Shown here one piece after another: positions 24,474 to 33,270 of a DNA stretch of 47,522 bases. The notes under the pieces were generated by a model. That model worked only from the letters and a program-made list of their open reading frames with translations, did not search any database and was not told where the DNA came from. Every line of letters begins with the position of its first letter. The stretch's first letter is position 1. Made by a program: the position numbers and the translations under genes. Source of the stretch: HGM13862 sp031553915 (lineage in GTDB: Bacteria > Bacillota > Dehalobacteriia > UBA4068); assembly GCA_031553915.1 (NCBI GenBank), contig JAVBKT010000008.1, positions 1 through 47,522 of the forward strand. The letters are read 5' to 3'.

Positions 24474-25061
24474 TCAGTCATAAATCGCTTGATATCTTTC
24501 ATAACTATGTAAAACTTTTCTAATATGAGACTGCGTCTCTCCATAAGGAATATCCTCGATAGTGGCTGTTTTGCCATCCCAAACATCTTCGCGCAGCCAT
24601 TGGTCAACTGTGCCGATGCCGGCATTATAGGCAGCTATCACTGTTGCCAAATCAATATTGCCAGCCTCGTCCTGATAATAGGCAATCAGCACTGACAGAT
24701 AGTAGATTCCCAACTGGATATTTTTATCCGCATCGCCGAGCGCATCTTCCGCTTCCATATCAAAGCCGCCCCGGTTAATCAGCCACTCCGCTGTATCAGG
24801 CATCAGCTGCATCAGGCCGCGAGCTCCCGCATGTGATGTTGCCGCCGCGTCAAAACCGCTTTCACTGCGGATTAAGGCCATCACCAACCACTTGTCTATG
24901 CCATATTCATCGGCATATTCCTCAATAATATTCTCATAGTGCCGCGGATAGATCAGATCCTTAATCTCGTCCATTTGGGTTAGCGCTATAGCTGCCAGGA
25001 TGATAATGACAATAATAACGATAATGGCTGAAAAGCAGCCACAACCTCTTTTTTTTCTCAT
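24474..25061 (-). CDS. Membrane-anchored lytic transglycosylase (SLT domain)
   Basis: This 195-residue protein has one N-terminal membrane segment (about 11-28) and an SLT domain (about 45-190). The catalytic Glu67 is in IRSESGFD, followed by GLMQLMP, the GxxYL-like stretch ending LGIYYLSVLI, and AYNAG. It cleaves peptidoglycan glycan strands to form anhydro ends, acting outside the membrane. Cys7 and Cys9 before the membrane segment do not form a clear lipobox. The ATG overlaps the coaE stop by 4 bases. The order polA-mutM-coaE-SLT is common in Bacillota. Confidence 0.92.
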   Translation of the reverse strand: MRKKRGCGCFSAIIVIIVIIILAAIALTQMDEIKDLIYPRHYENIIEEYADEYGIDKWLVMALIRSESGFDAAATSHAGARGLMQLMPDTAEWLINRGGFDMEAEDALGDADKNIQLGIYYLSVLIAYYQDEAGNIDLATVIAAYNAGIGTVDQWLREDVWDGKTATIEDIPYGETQSHIRKVLHSYERYQAIYD

Positions 25062-25672
25062 GCACTCTCCTTGAGCAATTTTTTATATTCTTTGAGCACT
25101 TTATCGCGCAGGGACTGTTCGTCCGCGTCATTGATAATAACCACGTCCACCAAACCGGCTGCCTCGGAGCTGGCTAATTGTCGTTGAATGCGGGCTGTGA
25201 TTTCCTCCTCAGAAAAACGGCCTGTTTGCGCCAAACGGCTATATATCTGCTCACGTTCCGCTGTAATCAGCCACAGTGCATCCAACTGCTCCTGCATGTT
25301 TGCTTCCAAAAGCAGCGCCGCCTCCACCACTGCCAGCTGATATCCCTGTGCATTATATTGCTCCAGCAAGCGGTCTATTTCCTGCCCTATCAGCAAATGG
25401 GTAATGCTGTTCAAAAGCTCGCTTCTTTGGCCGCTGGCATCGGCAAAAACATAGCTGCCTAAAGCGCGGCGGTCAAACTCGCCATTATCCAGCAAAAAGT
25501 CTTTACCAAAGGCATTAATAACTGCCTGGTAGCCTGCTCCGGTGCTGCTGATAATCTGATGGCCGATTTGGTCCGCGTCAATTATTGCCGCGCCCAGCTG
25601 TGCCAAAATAGCGGCGACTGTGCTCTTGCCGCTGCCGATATTTCCTGTTATCCCCAGCTTAATCATTAGCAT
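25058..25672 (-). CDS. coaE: Dephospho-CoA kinase
   Basis: This protein of about 204 residues phosphorylates dephospho-CoA, the last step of coenzyme A synthesis. It has the P-loop GNIGSGKST, a DADQIGHQI motif and the lid region QTGRFSEEEITARIQRQLASSEA. The start is uncertain: GTG at 25675, ATG at 25672 and ATG at 25666 lie in frame. I use 25672; all overlap the end of mutM. Its stop overlaps the start of the lytic transglycosylase, so translation is coupled. Confidence 0.94.
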   Translation of the reverse strand: MLMIKLGITGNIGSGKSTVAAILAQLGAAIIDADQIGHQIISSTGAGYQAVINAFGKDFLLDNGEFDRRALGSYVFADASGQRSELLNSITHLLIGQEIDRLLEQYNAQGYQLAVVEAALLLEANMQEQLDALWLITAEREQIYSRLAQTGRFSEEEITARIQRQLASSEAAGLVDVVIINDADEQSLRDKVLKEYKKLLKESA

Positions 25673-26501
25673 CACCTAGCCTTTGACATTTAGGGCAATA
25701 GCTGGTTCCCCGCCCGCCAACCCGTGTCTTCAGCAGTATTTCCCCGCAATTAACACAAGGCAGCCCTGCTCTTTTATAGGCTTTCAAATTTGGCATATTC
25801 TTGCCCTTTTGCCCCGCGCCGTCTAAGTAATCAGAAAAAGTAGTGCCATTGTTGGCAATAGAGCTCAGCAGAATCGGCGGAATATTTGCGGCAATAGCCT
25901 GCCACTCCTGGTCACTGATAGTATCGGTTTTGCGCTCAGGATGAATCTTGGCGGCAAACAGCACTTCATCGGCATAAATATTGCCCAACCCCGCCAAGAT
26001 ACTTTGATCAAGTATGCCTTGCTTGATCGCTATATGACGTTTATGTAATTTCTCTTTAAGATATTTCCAGCCAAAGGCCTGATCAAACGGCTCGATGCCC
26101 AGACGGCTGATGCCGGTGAAATCATCTGTTTCATCCTTGGCCTTAAGCCAGAGGCAGCCAAAGCGGCGCGTATCAGCAAAGCGCAGCTCCCGGCCATTGT
26201 TCAAGCGGAAAATGACATGCGTATGTGGCAATAACGGATGCCCCTGATCCGTGCAAAGCATTCTGCCGGTCATGCGCAAATGGGCAATCAAATCATCGCC
26301 GCTGGCTAAGTGTATCAGCAGATATTTGCCCCGCCTTCCGGTCGCGACAATCGTTTGCCCTTTAATACGTTTGGCAAAGCTCTTGGCCTCCGGATGCTTG
26401 ATAATCTGCTCGCGTTCAATGTGGCAATTGCTAATTTGCGCATTGATAATCAAGGGCGAAAGCGTTCTTTTAACTGTTTCTATTTCCGGTAATTCCGGCA
26501 T
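25659..26501 (-). CDS. mutM: Formamidopyrimidine-DNA glycosylase
   Basis: This 280-residue bifunctional glycosylase/lyase removes 8-oxoguanine and formamidopyrimidines from DNA. The catalytic N-terminal Pro2-Glu3 (MPELPEIETV) is intact, there is a LIAHLRMTGRM strand, the H2TH region with QSILAGLGNIYADE, and a C-terminal zinc finger CVNC-CPKC. Its ATG overlaps the polA stop by one base (TAATG), and its end overlaps coaE. Confidence 0.97.
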   Translation of the reverse strand: MPELPEIETVKRTLSPLIINAQISNCHIEREQIIKHPEAKSFAKRIKGQTIVATGRRGKYLLIHLASGDDLIAHLRMTGRMLCTDQGHPLLPHTHVIFRLNNGRELRFADTRRFGCLWLKAKDETDDFTGISRLGIEPFDQAFGWKYLKEKLHKRHIAIKQGILDQSILAGLGNIYADEVLFAAKIHPERKTDTISDQEWQAIAANIPPILLSSIANNGTTFSDYLDGAGQKGKNMPNLKAYKRAGLPCVNCGEILLKTRVGGRGTSYCPKCQRLGDAND

Positions 26502-29155
26502 TATTTTATCTTCTCCATATTATACCAATTCTTGCCGATCTTAATATCCACGGTAATCGGCACGCTAAGCGGCAAGGCATGCTCCATTTTGTCTTTGATC
26601 AGATAAAGCATTCCTTTTTGCTCGGAAGGCAGAACATTAAAAATCAATTCATCGTGCACCTGCAAAATCATCTTCGATTTGTTGCTGTTTTTGGCCAGCT
26701 CTTTGGCAATATCAATCATGGCAATTTTGATAATATCAGCAGCTGTACCTTGAATCGGCGCATTGATAGCCATTCTCTCGGCCAAAGAACGCAAATTGAA
26801 ATTGCGGTTCAACAAATCTGGCAAATAGCGGCGGCGTCCGCAGAGCGTGGAAACATAGCCTGTTTCTTTGGCTTTCAATATCGTCCGGCGCTGATATTCA
26901 GCCACCCCGGGATATCTTTGAAAATATTTGGCGATATAATCAGCCGCCTCCGCGCGGCTAATGCCCAAATCCCGAGACAGGCCATAATCGGAAATGCCAT
27001 AAACTATGCCGAAATTTACCGCCTTGGCCTGACGCCGCTGAAAGAGGGTCAAATCAGCAGCATCTACGCCCAAAACCTCTGAGGCTGTGCGGCTGTGTAT
27101 ATCCTCGCCATTGCGGAAAGCCTCTATCAGCTTGGGGTCGCCGGAAATATGCGCCAAAACGCGCAGCTCAATCTGATTATAATCAGCTGCCATCAAAATA
27201 TCAGTCGGCTGCTCCGGCACAAAAACCTCACGAATCCTGCGCCCCAGCTCATGGCGGACAGGAATATTTTGCAGATTTGGCTCCACCGAAGAAAGGCGTC
27301 CGGTCGCTGTCACTGTTTGCATATAGCTGGTGTGGATTTTACCGGTTTGGCTATTAATCAAAGGCTGCAGTCCATCAGTATAAGTCGATTTGAGCTTGGC
27401 CACCAGGCGATAATCCAAAATCAGCGCGGCAATGGGAAAGTTTACTGCCAAAGATTCCAGCACCTCGGCATTGGTGGAATAGCCGGTCTTGGTTTTTTTG
27501 AAGGCAGGCAGTCCCAATTCATCAAAGAGGACCACTCCCAGCTGTTTGGGCGAATTGAGATTGAATTCATGCCCGGCCAGAGCATAAATCTCCGCTTGTG
27601 TTTTCTCGGCAGCTTCAGCCAGCATCTCTGACATGGCAGCCAGTTTTTCGCCTTCCACCCGCACCCCTTCTTTTTCCATATCCGCCAAAATAGCAGCGAG
27701 GGGAATCTCCATATTTTCATACAAATGCAGCATATCCGCTTCCATCAGTTCTGCGCGTAAATGCCGGGATAGTTCCGGGATCAGCGCAGCATAGCTGGCA
27801 GCAGTATCAGCGGGAACTGTTATGCCATGGGTAAAAGCGATTTCCGCCAGCTTATATTCACCGGCAGCGGGGTCGAGCAAATAGGCCGCCAAAATCACAT
27901 CATCAATAATCCCTGCGATATCAATGCCATGCGCCAAGAGTAACAGGCGCAATTCTTTGGCATGGGCCACCTGCTTGCTGATCTGCGTGTCCTCAAACAC
28001 GCCGCGCAAAGCCTGGAGATTCTCGATGCAGACACTAATAGCCTGCTCCCCGGGGACAGCTAAACCCAGCTCACTAATTTTGCCCTCTATCACAGCAGCC
28101 TGCCATTTGGGATAGATAGCGCAGGTTTTGGCAACAACAATCTTCTCCGCAAAGGCAATCACATCCACTAAGGCCAGCTCCGGCAGCTCCGGCTCAGCGC
28201 TATCTGCTGTTGGCGCTTGTGCTTGCGCGCCCCAAGGGCGCTCTTCCTCAGCAAAAGGGCTGCTCTCATCCGTTGCTTGCTCCGCTGCCATGCTCTTTTG
28301 CGTCAAGCCGCGTAAAAGCTGATTCAGCTGCAGCTTGCGGTAAAGCTCCGCCAGCTCGCTGATGTCGCTATCCGCCTGGTAGCGGTATTTCTGCCAATCG
28401 ATTTCCACGGGGATGTCGCAGCAAATGGTGGCCAGCTCGCGCGAGCGCAGAGCAGAATCATGGTTTTCGGCCAGACGTTCTACCAGCTTGCCTTTTAGTT
28501 CATCCAGGTGCGCGTACAAATTATCAATGGTGCCATAGGTCGCAATCAGCTTAACTGCTGTTTTCTCCCCCACTCCGGGCACGCCGGGGATATTATCAGA
28601 GCTATCCCCCATCAGCCCCTTGATTTCGATCAGCTGCTTGGGGGCTACATCATAGCGCTCTTTGATGGCGGCTATATCATAATGGTCAATTTCGCTGATG
28701 CCCTTTTTGGTCATAAAAACAGTGGTGTGTTCATCTATCAGCTGAAAAACATCCCGGTCGCCGGAGAAAATCTCCACCGCAAAACCTGCTTTTTCGCCGG
28801 TCTCAGCAAAGGTTCCCAAAATATCATCAGCCTCATAGCCCTCTATTTCTTCCCAACAAACATGGGCGGCGGAAAGAATATCTTTGATCAGCCCAAATTG
28901 CCCCTTCAGCTCATGCGGCGTCTCCTGGCGGGTGCCTTTATAGGTGGGGTCGATCTCATTTCTGAAGGTGATTCTGCTTTTATCAAAGGCTACCAGCAGA
29001 TAATCCGGCTTCTGCTGATCTACCAGGCGGTTAAACATCATCATAAAACCATGCAAAGCATTAGTAAAAAGCCCGTCCTTATTGCTAAGCAAGGGAAGCG
29101 CGTAAAAAGCGCGGTGAATCAGGCTGCTGCCATCTATTAATAAAAGTTTTTGCAT
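26501..29155 (-). CDS. polA: DNA polymerase I
   Basis: This 884-residue repair polymerase has an N-terminal 5'-3' exonuclease (about 1-290; LLLIDGSSLIHRAFYA, GYEADDILGT, GDRDVFQL), a middle 3'-5' exonuclease-like domain and the polymerase domain (about 480-884; motif A AADYNQIELRVLAH, motif B RRQAKAVNFGIVYG, motif C QVHDEL). The usual acidic pair of the proofreading site is not visible in the middle domain, so proofreading is probably lost, as in many Bacillota. The start is the ATG preceded by GGAGGAGATATCT; an upstream in-frame ATG would overlap the preceding terminator. The gene leads the polA-mutM-coaE-SLT operon. Confidence 0.97.
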   Translation of the reverse strand: MQKLLLIDGSSLIHRAFYALPLLSNKDGLFTNALHGFMMMFNRLVDQQKPDYLLVAFDKSRITFRNEIDPTYKGTRQETPHELKGQFGLIKDILSAAHVCWEEIEGYEADDILGTFAETGEKAGFAVEIFSGDRDVFQLIDEHTTVFMTKKGISEIDHYDIAAIKERYDVAPKQLIEIKGLMGDSSDNIPGVPGVGEKTAVKLIATYGTIDNLYAHLDELKGKLVERLAENHDSALRSRELATICCDIPVEIDWQKYRYQADSDISELAELYRKLQLNQLLRGLTQKSMAAEQATDESSPFAEEERPWGAQAQAPTADSAEPELPELALVDVIAFAEKIVVAKTCAIYPKWQAAVIEGKISELGLAVPGEQAISVCIENLQALRGVFEDTQISKQVAHAKELRLLLLAHGIDIAGIIDDVILAAYLLDPAAGEYKLAEIAFTHGITVPADTAASYAALIPELSRHLRAELMEADMLHLYENMEIPLAAILADMEKEGVRVEGEKLAAMSEMLAEAAEKTQAEIYALAGHEFNLNSPKQLGVVLFDELGLPAFKKTKTGYSTNAEVLESLAVNFPIAALILDYRLVAKLKSTYTDGLQPLINSQTGKIHTSYMQTVTATGRLSSVEPNLQNIPVRHELGRRIREVFVPEQPTDILMAADYNQIELRVLAHISGDPKLIEAFRNGEDIHSRTASEVLGVDAADLTLFQRRQAKAVNFGIVYGISDYGLSRDLGISRAEAADYIAKYFQRYPGVAEYQRRTILKAKETGYVSTLCGRRRYLPDLLNRNFNLRSLAERMAINAPIQGTAADIIKIAMIDIAKELAKNSNKSKMILQVHDELIFNVLPSEQKGMLYLIKDKMEHALPLSVPITVDIKIGKNWYNMEKIK

Positions 29156-29179
29156 AGATATCTCCTCCACTAATAATCT

Positions 29180-29222
29180 ATTATAGCATTTATTTGCCCA
29201 CAAAAAAACCGCCAAAAGGCGG
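29180..29222 (-). terminator. Terminator before polA, joined to the polA promoter
   Basis: On the minus strand CCGCC-TTTT-GGCGG (29222 to 29209) is followed by seven T and ends the sigma/anti-sigma transcript. An extended -10 box, TGCTATAAT, follows (TATAAT at 29185 to 29180), with the T-run in the -35 position. PolA transcription probably starts here. Confidence 0.6.
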
Positions 29223-29342
29223 GAATTTGATATTGTCAGCTTTTGATCATATTTGTTTGCTACAGCAAGCACTATCTTCAACTACTAAACACACTATAAG
29301 CGCCTCTTGCCAAAGGTAGTAGCGCCAAGATATTGCACGTAC

Positions 29343-29594
29343 CTAAGTAAGCTCTTCCGCTTGGGGCTTGCTTTTCATTTCACGGGCCAGTTGTTTGACA
29401 AAATCATGTCCAAGCCTTGCTGGCAAATCCTTTTCTTCCGCTGCAAAAGCGGCAGATATGCGCTTTTGGATAATAATTATCATCCGGCACATTTGGCAAA
29501 TTTCCACATGTGCCGCAATTAGGCTCATTTGCTCTTGCGAAATTTCTTTGTCTGTGTATGCGCTAAGCTGATATTTGGCCTCCTGGCAATCCAT
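29343..29594 (-). CDS. Small soluble zinc-binding anti-sigma factor
   Basis: This 83-residue protein has a zinc-binding anti-sigma motif: His-x3-Cys-x2-Cys in AAHVEICQMC, with an upstream Cys3 in MDCQEA that could complete the site. After a helical stretch of about 30 residues it ends in a charged tail, with no membrane segment. Members of this family bind the partner ECF sigma factor until a signal, often oxidation, releases it. Its ATG overlaps the sigma factor stop (TAATG), with AAGGAGG upstream. The lack of a membrane anchor suggests a cytoplasmic redox or metal signal. Confidence 0.82.
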   Translation of the reverse strand: MDCQEAKYQLSAYTDKEISQEQMSLIAAHVEICQMCRMIIIIQKRISAAFAAEEKDLPARLGHDFVKQLAREMKSKPQAEELT

Positions 29595-30241
29595 TAGCCA
29601 GCCTCCTTGCAACTGTTGTCTTTGTTTATGAGACAGCAGAGGCTCGGATATTGTTCCCTTTCTGCATAAATTTTTTCCGCCAGCGCCAGGCGGGCGCGGG
29701 AGAGGCGTGATTTCACTGTTCCGATAGAAATGCCGACACTATCGGCTATTTCCTGATAAGAGAGACCGGCCACTTCCCGCAGCACAATCACAATACGGTA
29801 TTTGGGGTTAAGTGTTTGCACCAAATCAAGCAGCTGCGTATTTTCCTCTGTTTCCAGATAAATTTGTTCTGGTCCCGCAGCAGTATCTTTCACCTCAAAA
29901 ACAGGGGCGGATTCATTATCATCGCCAAAATCGCTAAACATAATCTCCTTTTTGCGATAAGAGCAGCGCAGCAAATCACAACAGCTGTTGACGCTGATGC
30001 GGTATACCCAGGTTGAGAAGGCGGAATCACCCCGGAAATTGCCCAAGTAGCGGTAAATTTTGATTAATACCTCTTGAGTCATATCCGCGGCATCCTCATT
30101 TTTGCCCAGCATACGCAGGCCAATATTATAAATGCGCTTACTATATTTTTCAACCAAAAGGGTAAAAGCCTCTGTGTCTCCGGCTTTTGTCCGTTTAATC
30201 AATTCTTGTTCATTGAATGATTCATTAATCACAGATGTCAT
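29594..30241 (-). CDS. ECF-type RNA polymerase sigma factor
   Basis: This 215-residue sigma factor has region 2 (about 20-95, with EDAADMTQEVLIKIYRYL and FSTWVYRISVN) and region 4 (about 135-190, with RIVIVLREVAGLSYQEIADSVGISIGTVKSRLSRAR). An acidic linker separates them. Many members of this type answer envelope or oxidative stress. A short Cys-containing tail follows region 4 (SLCCLINKDNSCKE). GAGGATAAAGCT precedes the ATG. The anti-sigma gene is coupled behind it. A possible self-recognised promoter lies at 30317-30342. Confidence 0.94.
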   Translation of the reverse strand: MTSVINESFNEQELIKRTKAGDTEAFTLLVEKYSKRIYNIGLRMLGKNEDAADMTQEVLIKIYRYLGNFRGDSAFSTWVYRISVNSCCDLLRCSYRKKEIMFSDFGDDNESAPVFEVKDTAAGPEQIYLETEENTQLLDLVQTLNPKYRIVIVLREVAGLSYQEIADSVGISIGTVKSRLSRARLALAEKIYAEREQYPSLCCLINKDNSCKEAG

Positions 30242-30316
30242 AGCTTTATCCTCGTCTTATGTTAATAAATCTTGGGTATACTTATAAACATGGTAGCATA
30301 GCTTAATTTGCGGAAC

Positions 30317-30342
30317 AATCGACATTCTTCGTTAATTGTTCA
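30317..30342 (-). promoter_or_regulatory. Possible ECF-type autoregulated promoter
   Basis: Minus strand TGAAC (30342 to 30338), 16 bases, CGATT (30321 to 30317), about 75 bases before the sigma factor start. The AAC-16-CG shape is that of many ECF promoters. It overlaps an inverted repeat, GAACAAT/ATTGTTC. Confidence 0.35.
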
Positions 30343-30353
30343 CCTGAATTCAT

Positions 30354-30382
30354 TTGGCAAAAAGCAGTCTAAGTGCTATAAT
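30354..30382 (+). promoter_or_regulatory. Promoter of the MgtC-like gene
   Basis: TTGGCA (30354-30359), 17 bases, TATAAT (30377-30382), followed 34 bases later by the start codon with a GGAGGG ribosome site. Confidence 0.75.
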
Positions 30383-30415
30383 GTCAATAAAGCAATCAAG
30401 TATGGAGGGATGAAT

Positions 30416-30946
30416 ATGGCTTTGGGTTATGGCGAAATTATTTTGCGTTTACTTTTGGCAACAGCGATAGGTATTATCTTTGGTGTGGAGCGGAAAAGAA
30501 GCAAGAAACCGGTGGGGGCCAGAACACATGTGCTGATTGCGCTCGCTGCCTGCGTAATTGCTATCATCTCCGCTTACGGCTTTGTTGATGCCAGCCAATA
30601 CTATGCCGCGGGGATAGTCGTCAACACTGACCCGGCGCGCCTGGTGGTGGGGATTTTAACCGGCATCGGTTTCATTGGCGCGGGCATTATCTTTCGAACT
30701 CCGACCGGCGTTCAGGGTATCACCACTGCCGCAGAGATTTTTTTCCTGGCAACGCTGGGCATTGCCTGCGGGCTGGGCTGTTATTTTATCGCCGGCATTG
30801 CTACAGTTATTGCCATTATCAATATGCTTGCCGTTGATATCTTGATTTTTTTCCGTAAGCGCCGCAAAGCTGATAAAGAGGAAAATACCGAGTCAGCGGC
30901 AGAGACCGAAGAGAAAATTGATGACTCCCCTGAAACTTCTCTATAG
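30416..30946 (+). CDS. MgtC/SapB family membrane protein
   Basis: This 176-residue protein has the MgtC N-terminal membrane domain: GYGEIILRLLLATAIGIIFGVERKR, then RTHVLIALAACVIAIISAYG, the conserved GILTGIGFIGAGIIFR loop, TTAAEIFFLATLGIACGLG and a further membrane segment. The C-terminus is short, charged and acidic, without the ACT-like domain of longer members. MgtC proteins are linked to magnesium stress and to control of the F-type ATPase in some bacteria. I start it at the second of two close ATGs, because only that one is properly spaced from GGAGGG. Confidence 0.92.
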   Translation: MALGYGEIILRLLLATAIGIIFGVERKRSKKPVGARTHVLIALAACVIAIISAYGFVDASQYYAAGIVVNTDPARLVVGILTGIGFIGAGIIFRTPTGVQGITTAAEIFFLATLGIACGLGCYFIAGIATVIAIINMLAVDILIFFRKRRKADKEENTESAAETEEKIDDSPETSL

Positions 30947-30977
30947 CTAATACTATTAACCCCTACTCTTTATTACA

Positions 30978-31017
30978 AAAGAAACCGTACTTTTTCTTAA
31001 AAAAGTACGGTTTCTTT
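30978..31017. terminator. Bidirectional terminator between mgtC-like and hisA
   Basis: A perfect 18-bp stem (arms 30978-30995 and 31000-31017) around CTTA, lying between convergent genes, with T-rich or A-rich flanks on both sides. Confidence 0.75.
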
Positions 31018-31048
31018 GCGAAAATTATCTTTTGTTATCAATATTTTC

Positions 31049-31771
31049 TTATTTATTAGCTTTGGCGGCAAGCTCCATGGCCCGTTGCAGCTCGATATTC
31101 CCGGCATAAATTGCCTTGCCGATCACTGCTCCGGCAACGCCAATTTCTTTTAGTCGCAGCAAAGACGCATAATCAGAAACGCCTCCCGCCACCATTACAT
31201 CCAGGCGGCTTTCTTCAACCAAGTCCTCTATGCCCTGGAAATTTGGGCCTTGCATACTGCCATAGCGCCGCAAATCAGTATAAAGAATTTTGCTGATATT
31301 AAGCGACCCAATTTCATCAAGCAGCATACTGACAGTCTTGCTCAAAGACAGCTCATAGCCTTCAATAGCCACCAGGCCATCCCTGGCATCAACACCGGGG
31401 ATTATCCTCTCCCCATATTTGGCGTAGGCCTCTTTCAACAAATCTTTATTGCCCAAAAAACGAACGCCGACCACAATATATTCTACGCCTAAGCCGTCCA
31501 GGGTAGCGATATCGGCCAGGCTGCGCACACCGCCGGACAGCTGCAGAGAAATATTCGGCAGCTTGGCCATTTCCTGAATTACACGCAGATTGCATAAATG
31601 CCCGCTAAAGGCGGCGTCCAAATCGGTAATATGTATCTTGGTGGCGCCCATCTGAGCCAAGAGAACCGCTTGCTCCACGGGGTCGTCCGTATATATTTCT
31701 GCTGGAGTTGTGTTGCCAAAAACGCGCACACATGTACCCTCCCGCAAATCAATAGCAGGAATTATATCCAC
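31049..31771 (-). CDS. hisA: HisA, phosphoribosylformimino-AICAR-P isomerase
   Basis: This 240-residue TIM-barrel enzyme carries out the fourth step of histidine synthesis, opening the ribose of ProFAR. It has the N-terminal catalytic Asp in IIPAIDLREG, the first phosphate site QLSGGVRS, the second catalytic Asp in PGVDARDG, and the second phosphate site VMVAGGVS. I take the GTG start preceded by AAGGAG with 9 bases between; it gives the usual N-terminus M-D-I-I-P. No other his gene lies in the window. It follows the YerC-like gene after 29 bases and is probably co-transcribed. Confidence 0.95.
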   Translation of the reverse strand: MDIIPAIDLREGTCVRVFGNTTPAEIYTDDPVEQAVLLAQMGATKIHITDLDAAFSGHLCNLRVIQEMAKLPNISLQLSGGVRSLADIATLDGLGVEYIVVGVRFLGNKDLLKEAYAKYGERIIPGVDARDGLVAIEGYELSLSKTVSMLLDEIGSLNISKILYTDLRRYGSMQGPNFQGIEDLVEESRLDVMVAGGVSDYASLLRLKEIGVAGAVIGKAIYAGNIELQRAMELAAKANK

Positions 31772-31800
31772 TGGTATCCGCTCCTTAAAAACCAATTACT

Positions 31801-32097
31801 CTATTTGCCCGCCAGTCTCTCCAAAACCAATTTGTAGCCATCCTCGCCATAAAACAGCGAATTTTTCACCCGGCTGATGGTGGCGGTAGACGCGCCGGTA
31901 ATTTTTGATATTGAAGTATATGTCTCATTTTGCAGAAGCATCTTTGCTACCTGTAAACGCTGCGCCAAAGATTTAATTTCCGGCACAGTAGCCAAATCCT
32001 CAAAAAAACAATAGCATTCATCTACATTTTCCAGGGTTAATACGGCTTTAAATAATTCATCAATGCTAGCGCTTTTCAGCTTGCTATTATTAGTCAT
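31801..32097 (-). CDS. YerC/YecD family TrpR-like regulator
   Basis: This 98-residue all-helical protein has the TrpR-superfamily fold: an N-terminal helix pair, then SLAQRLQVAKMLLQ and a helix-turn-helix TYTSISKITGASTATISRVKNSL. YerC-type proteins are known in Bacillota, and I recall a link to control of histidine genes, which fits the hisA gene behind it. GGAGG lies 7 bases before the ATG. A strong promoter lies at 32155-32182. Confidence 0.9.
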   Translation of the reverse strand: MTNNSKLKSASIDELFKAVLTLENVDECYCFFEDLATVPEIKSLAQRLQVAKMLLQNETYTSISKITGASTATISRVKNSLFYGEDGYKLVLERLAGK

Positions 32098-32154
32098 CGC
32101 TATACCTCCATTTATAGTCGCCCATTAACTCATTGGTATTTTATTACATTAAAG

Positions 32155-32182
32155 ATTATATACCTTACAGAGATAAAGTCAA
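32155..32182 (-). promoter_or_regulatory. Promoter of yerC-hisA with operator candidate
   Basis: Minus strand TTGACT (32182 to 32177), 16 bases, TATAAT (32160 to 32155). Just downstream, at 32136-32147, lies GTATTTTATTAC, an imperfect inverted repeat near the expected start of transcription, which could be a self-regulation site. Confidence 0.65.
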
Positions 32183-32226
32183 GCCCCAAAACCAGCCAAA
32201 CGTCAACCAACAGCAGTTATTAATAG

Positions 32227-33270
32227 CTATTTAACAGGTCTATTGCTTATATCTTGCTTTTTTGCGCTGATAAGCGCATAGGCAAAAAACAGCACTATGG
32301 CCAAGCCGATAAGCCAATACACCGCCTGATGCGTAAAAAGAAAATATGCGCCGGTAGATAACAGCAAGACCACTGCGGTATAGATAATCAGGCTGCTAAT
32401 TTTTTTCAAAGGCAATAACCGTTCACTGATACGCAGCAAAACAATAAATTCCAGCATGATGGCGATCAAAATGCCGCCGCTTAAAGCCATAATACCCAAA
32501 AACTCCAGGCGCGAGATCCCCACGCCAAAATCAACTGATTTCAAGGTGCGCAAAATAGGATAGCTATCCAGAGCAATCAAGTCCCCGGAGAGCAGTACAT
32601 CTCTCAGCTGGGCAATCACCAGATAGAGCATAGGGAAAAGCATTGCCCGGCCCAAATCCCCCTTTTGCAGCAGCGGCTCGCCGCCCTTGCGGCAAAAATA
32701 GTACCAAAAAACATAAATCAGTCCGGACGCAGTAAGAGGGAGCATAATTTGCACTGCACCGCTCAAAATATCAGCTGTCGCCTTGATCCCGCTATGCAAC
32801 AGCAGCTGAGGCTGGGCCTTGGGCACAATAAATATCGTATCAAAAACCACCGCCAGAATAATCAGCAGAACCACCAGCGGCCCGGCGCGTAAAATAGACT
32901 GCTCGCCCTTATAGCCGGAGAGCACCAGCAAGGATGCTGTGATCAATGAATAGATATAAAAAGGCGTAGCTGTGCCGGTAAGCGTTTGCCAGATTCTGAT
33001 GACACCGCCATAATTGATAGCCACCACCAGCAATACCGCAAGCAAGGGCAATATTAATAAGCTGCCGCAGGCTGACTGTTGACGGCTCTTGCCGAGGTTG
33101 GCCCGGAAAAGAAACATCGTGAGCGCGGTCAGCGCCAGGCCCAGGAGCAAAGCAAAGATGCGCGAGATGCCAAGATGATTGGCAGTAGCCAGATAAATGC
33201 CCATGCCGGCCAGCAGGGATAAGCTGCAATTACAAATATTTTGCAGCGTTAAGCTATGCTTGCTACTCAT
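32227..33270 (-). CDS. Spore germination permease (GerAB/GerB family)
   Basis: This 347-residue protein has about ten hydrophobic segments and the layout of the GerAB/amino-acid-permease-like subunit of germinant receptors. It sits in the inner membrane of the spore and helps bind the germinant. Its ATG overlaps the GerC-like gene end by 8 bases. The order in the operon is A, C, B. Sequence identity to named GerB proteins cannot be judged by eye, but size, topology and neighbours agree. Confidence 0.85.
   Translation of the reverse strand: MSSKHSLTLQNICNCSLSLLAGMGIYLATANHLGISRIFALLLGLALTALTMFLFRANLGKSRQQSACGSLLILPLLAVLLVVAINYGGVIRIWQTLTGTATPFYIYSLITASLLVLSGYKGEQSILRAGPLVVLLIILAVVFDTIFIVPKAQPQLLLHSGIKATADILSGAVQIMLPLTASGLIYVFWYYFCRKGGEPLLQKGDLGRAMLFPMLYLVIAQLRDVLLSGDLIALDSYPILRTLKSVDFGVGISRLEFLGIMALSGGILIAIMLEFIVLLRISERLLPLKKISSLIIYTAVVLLLSTGAYFLFTHQAVYWLIGLAIVLFFAYALISAKKQDISNRPVK

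Noticed and set aside
26501..29281. Longer polA frame starting at 29281
   Set aside because: It would run through the terminator and promoter at 29180-29222; the ATG at 29155 has a strong ribosome site and the standard polymerase N-terminus.
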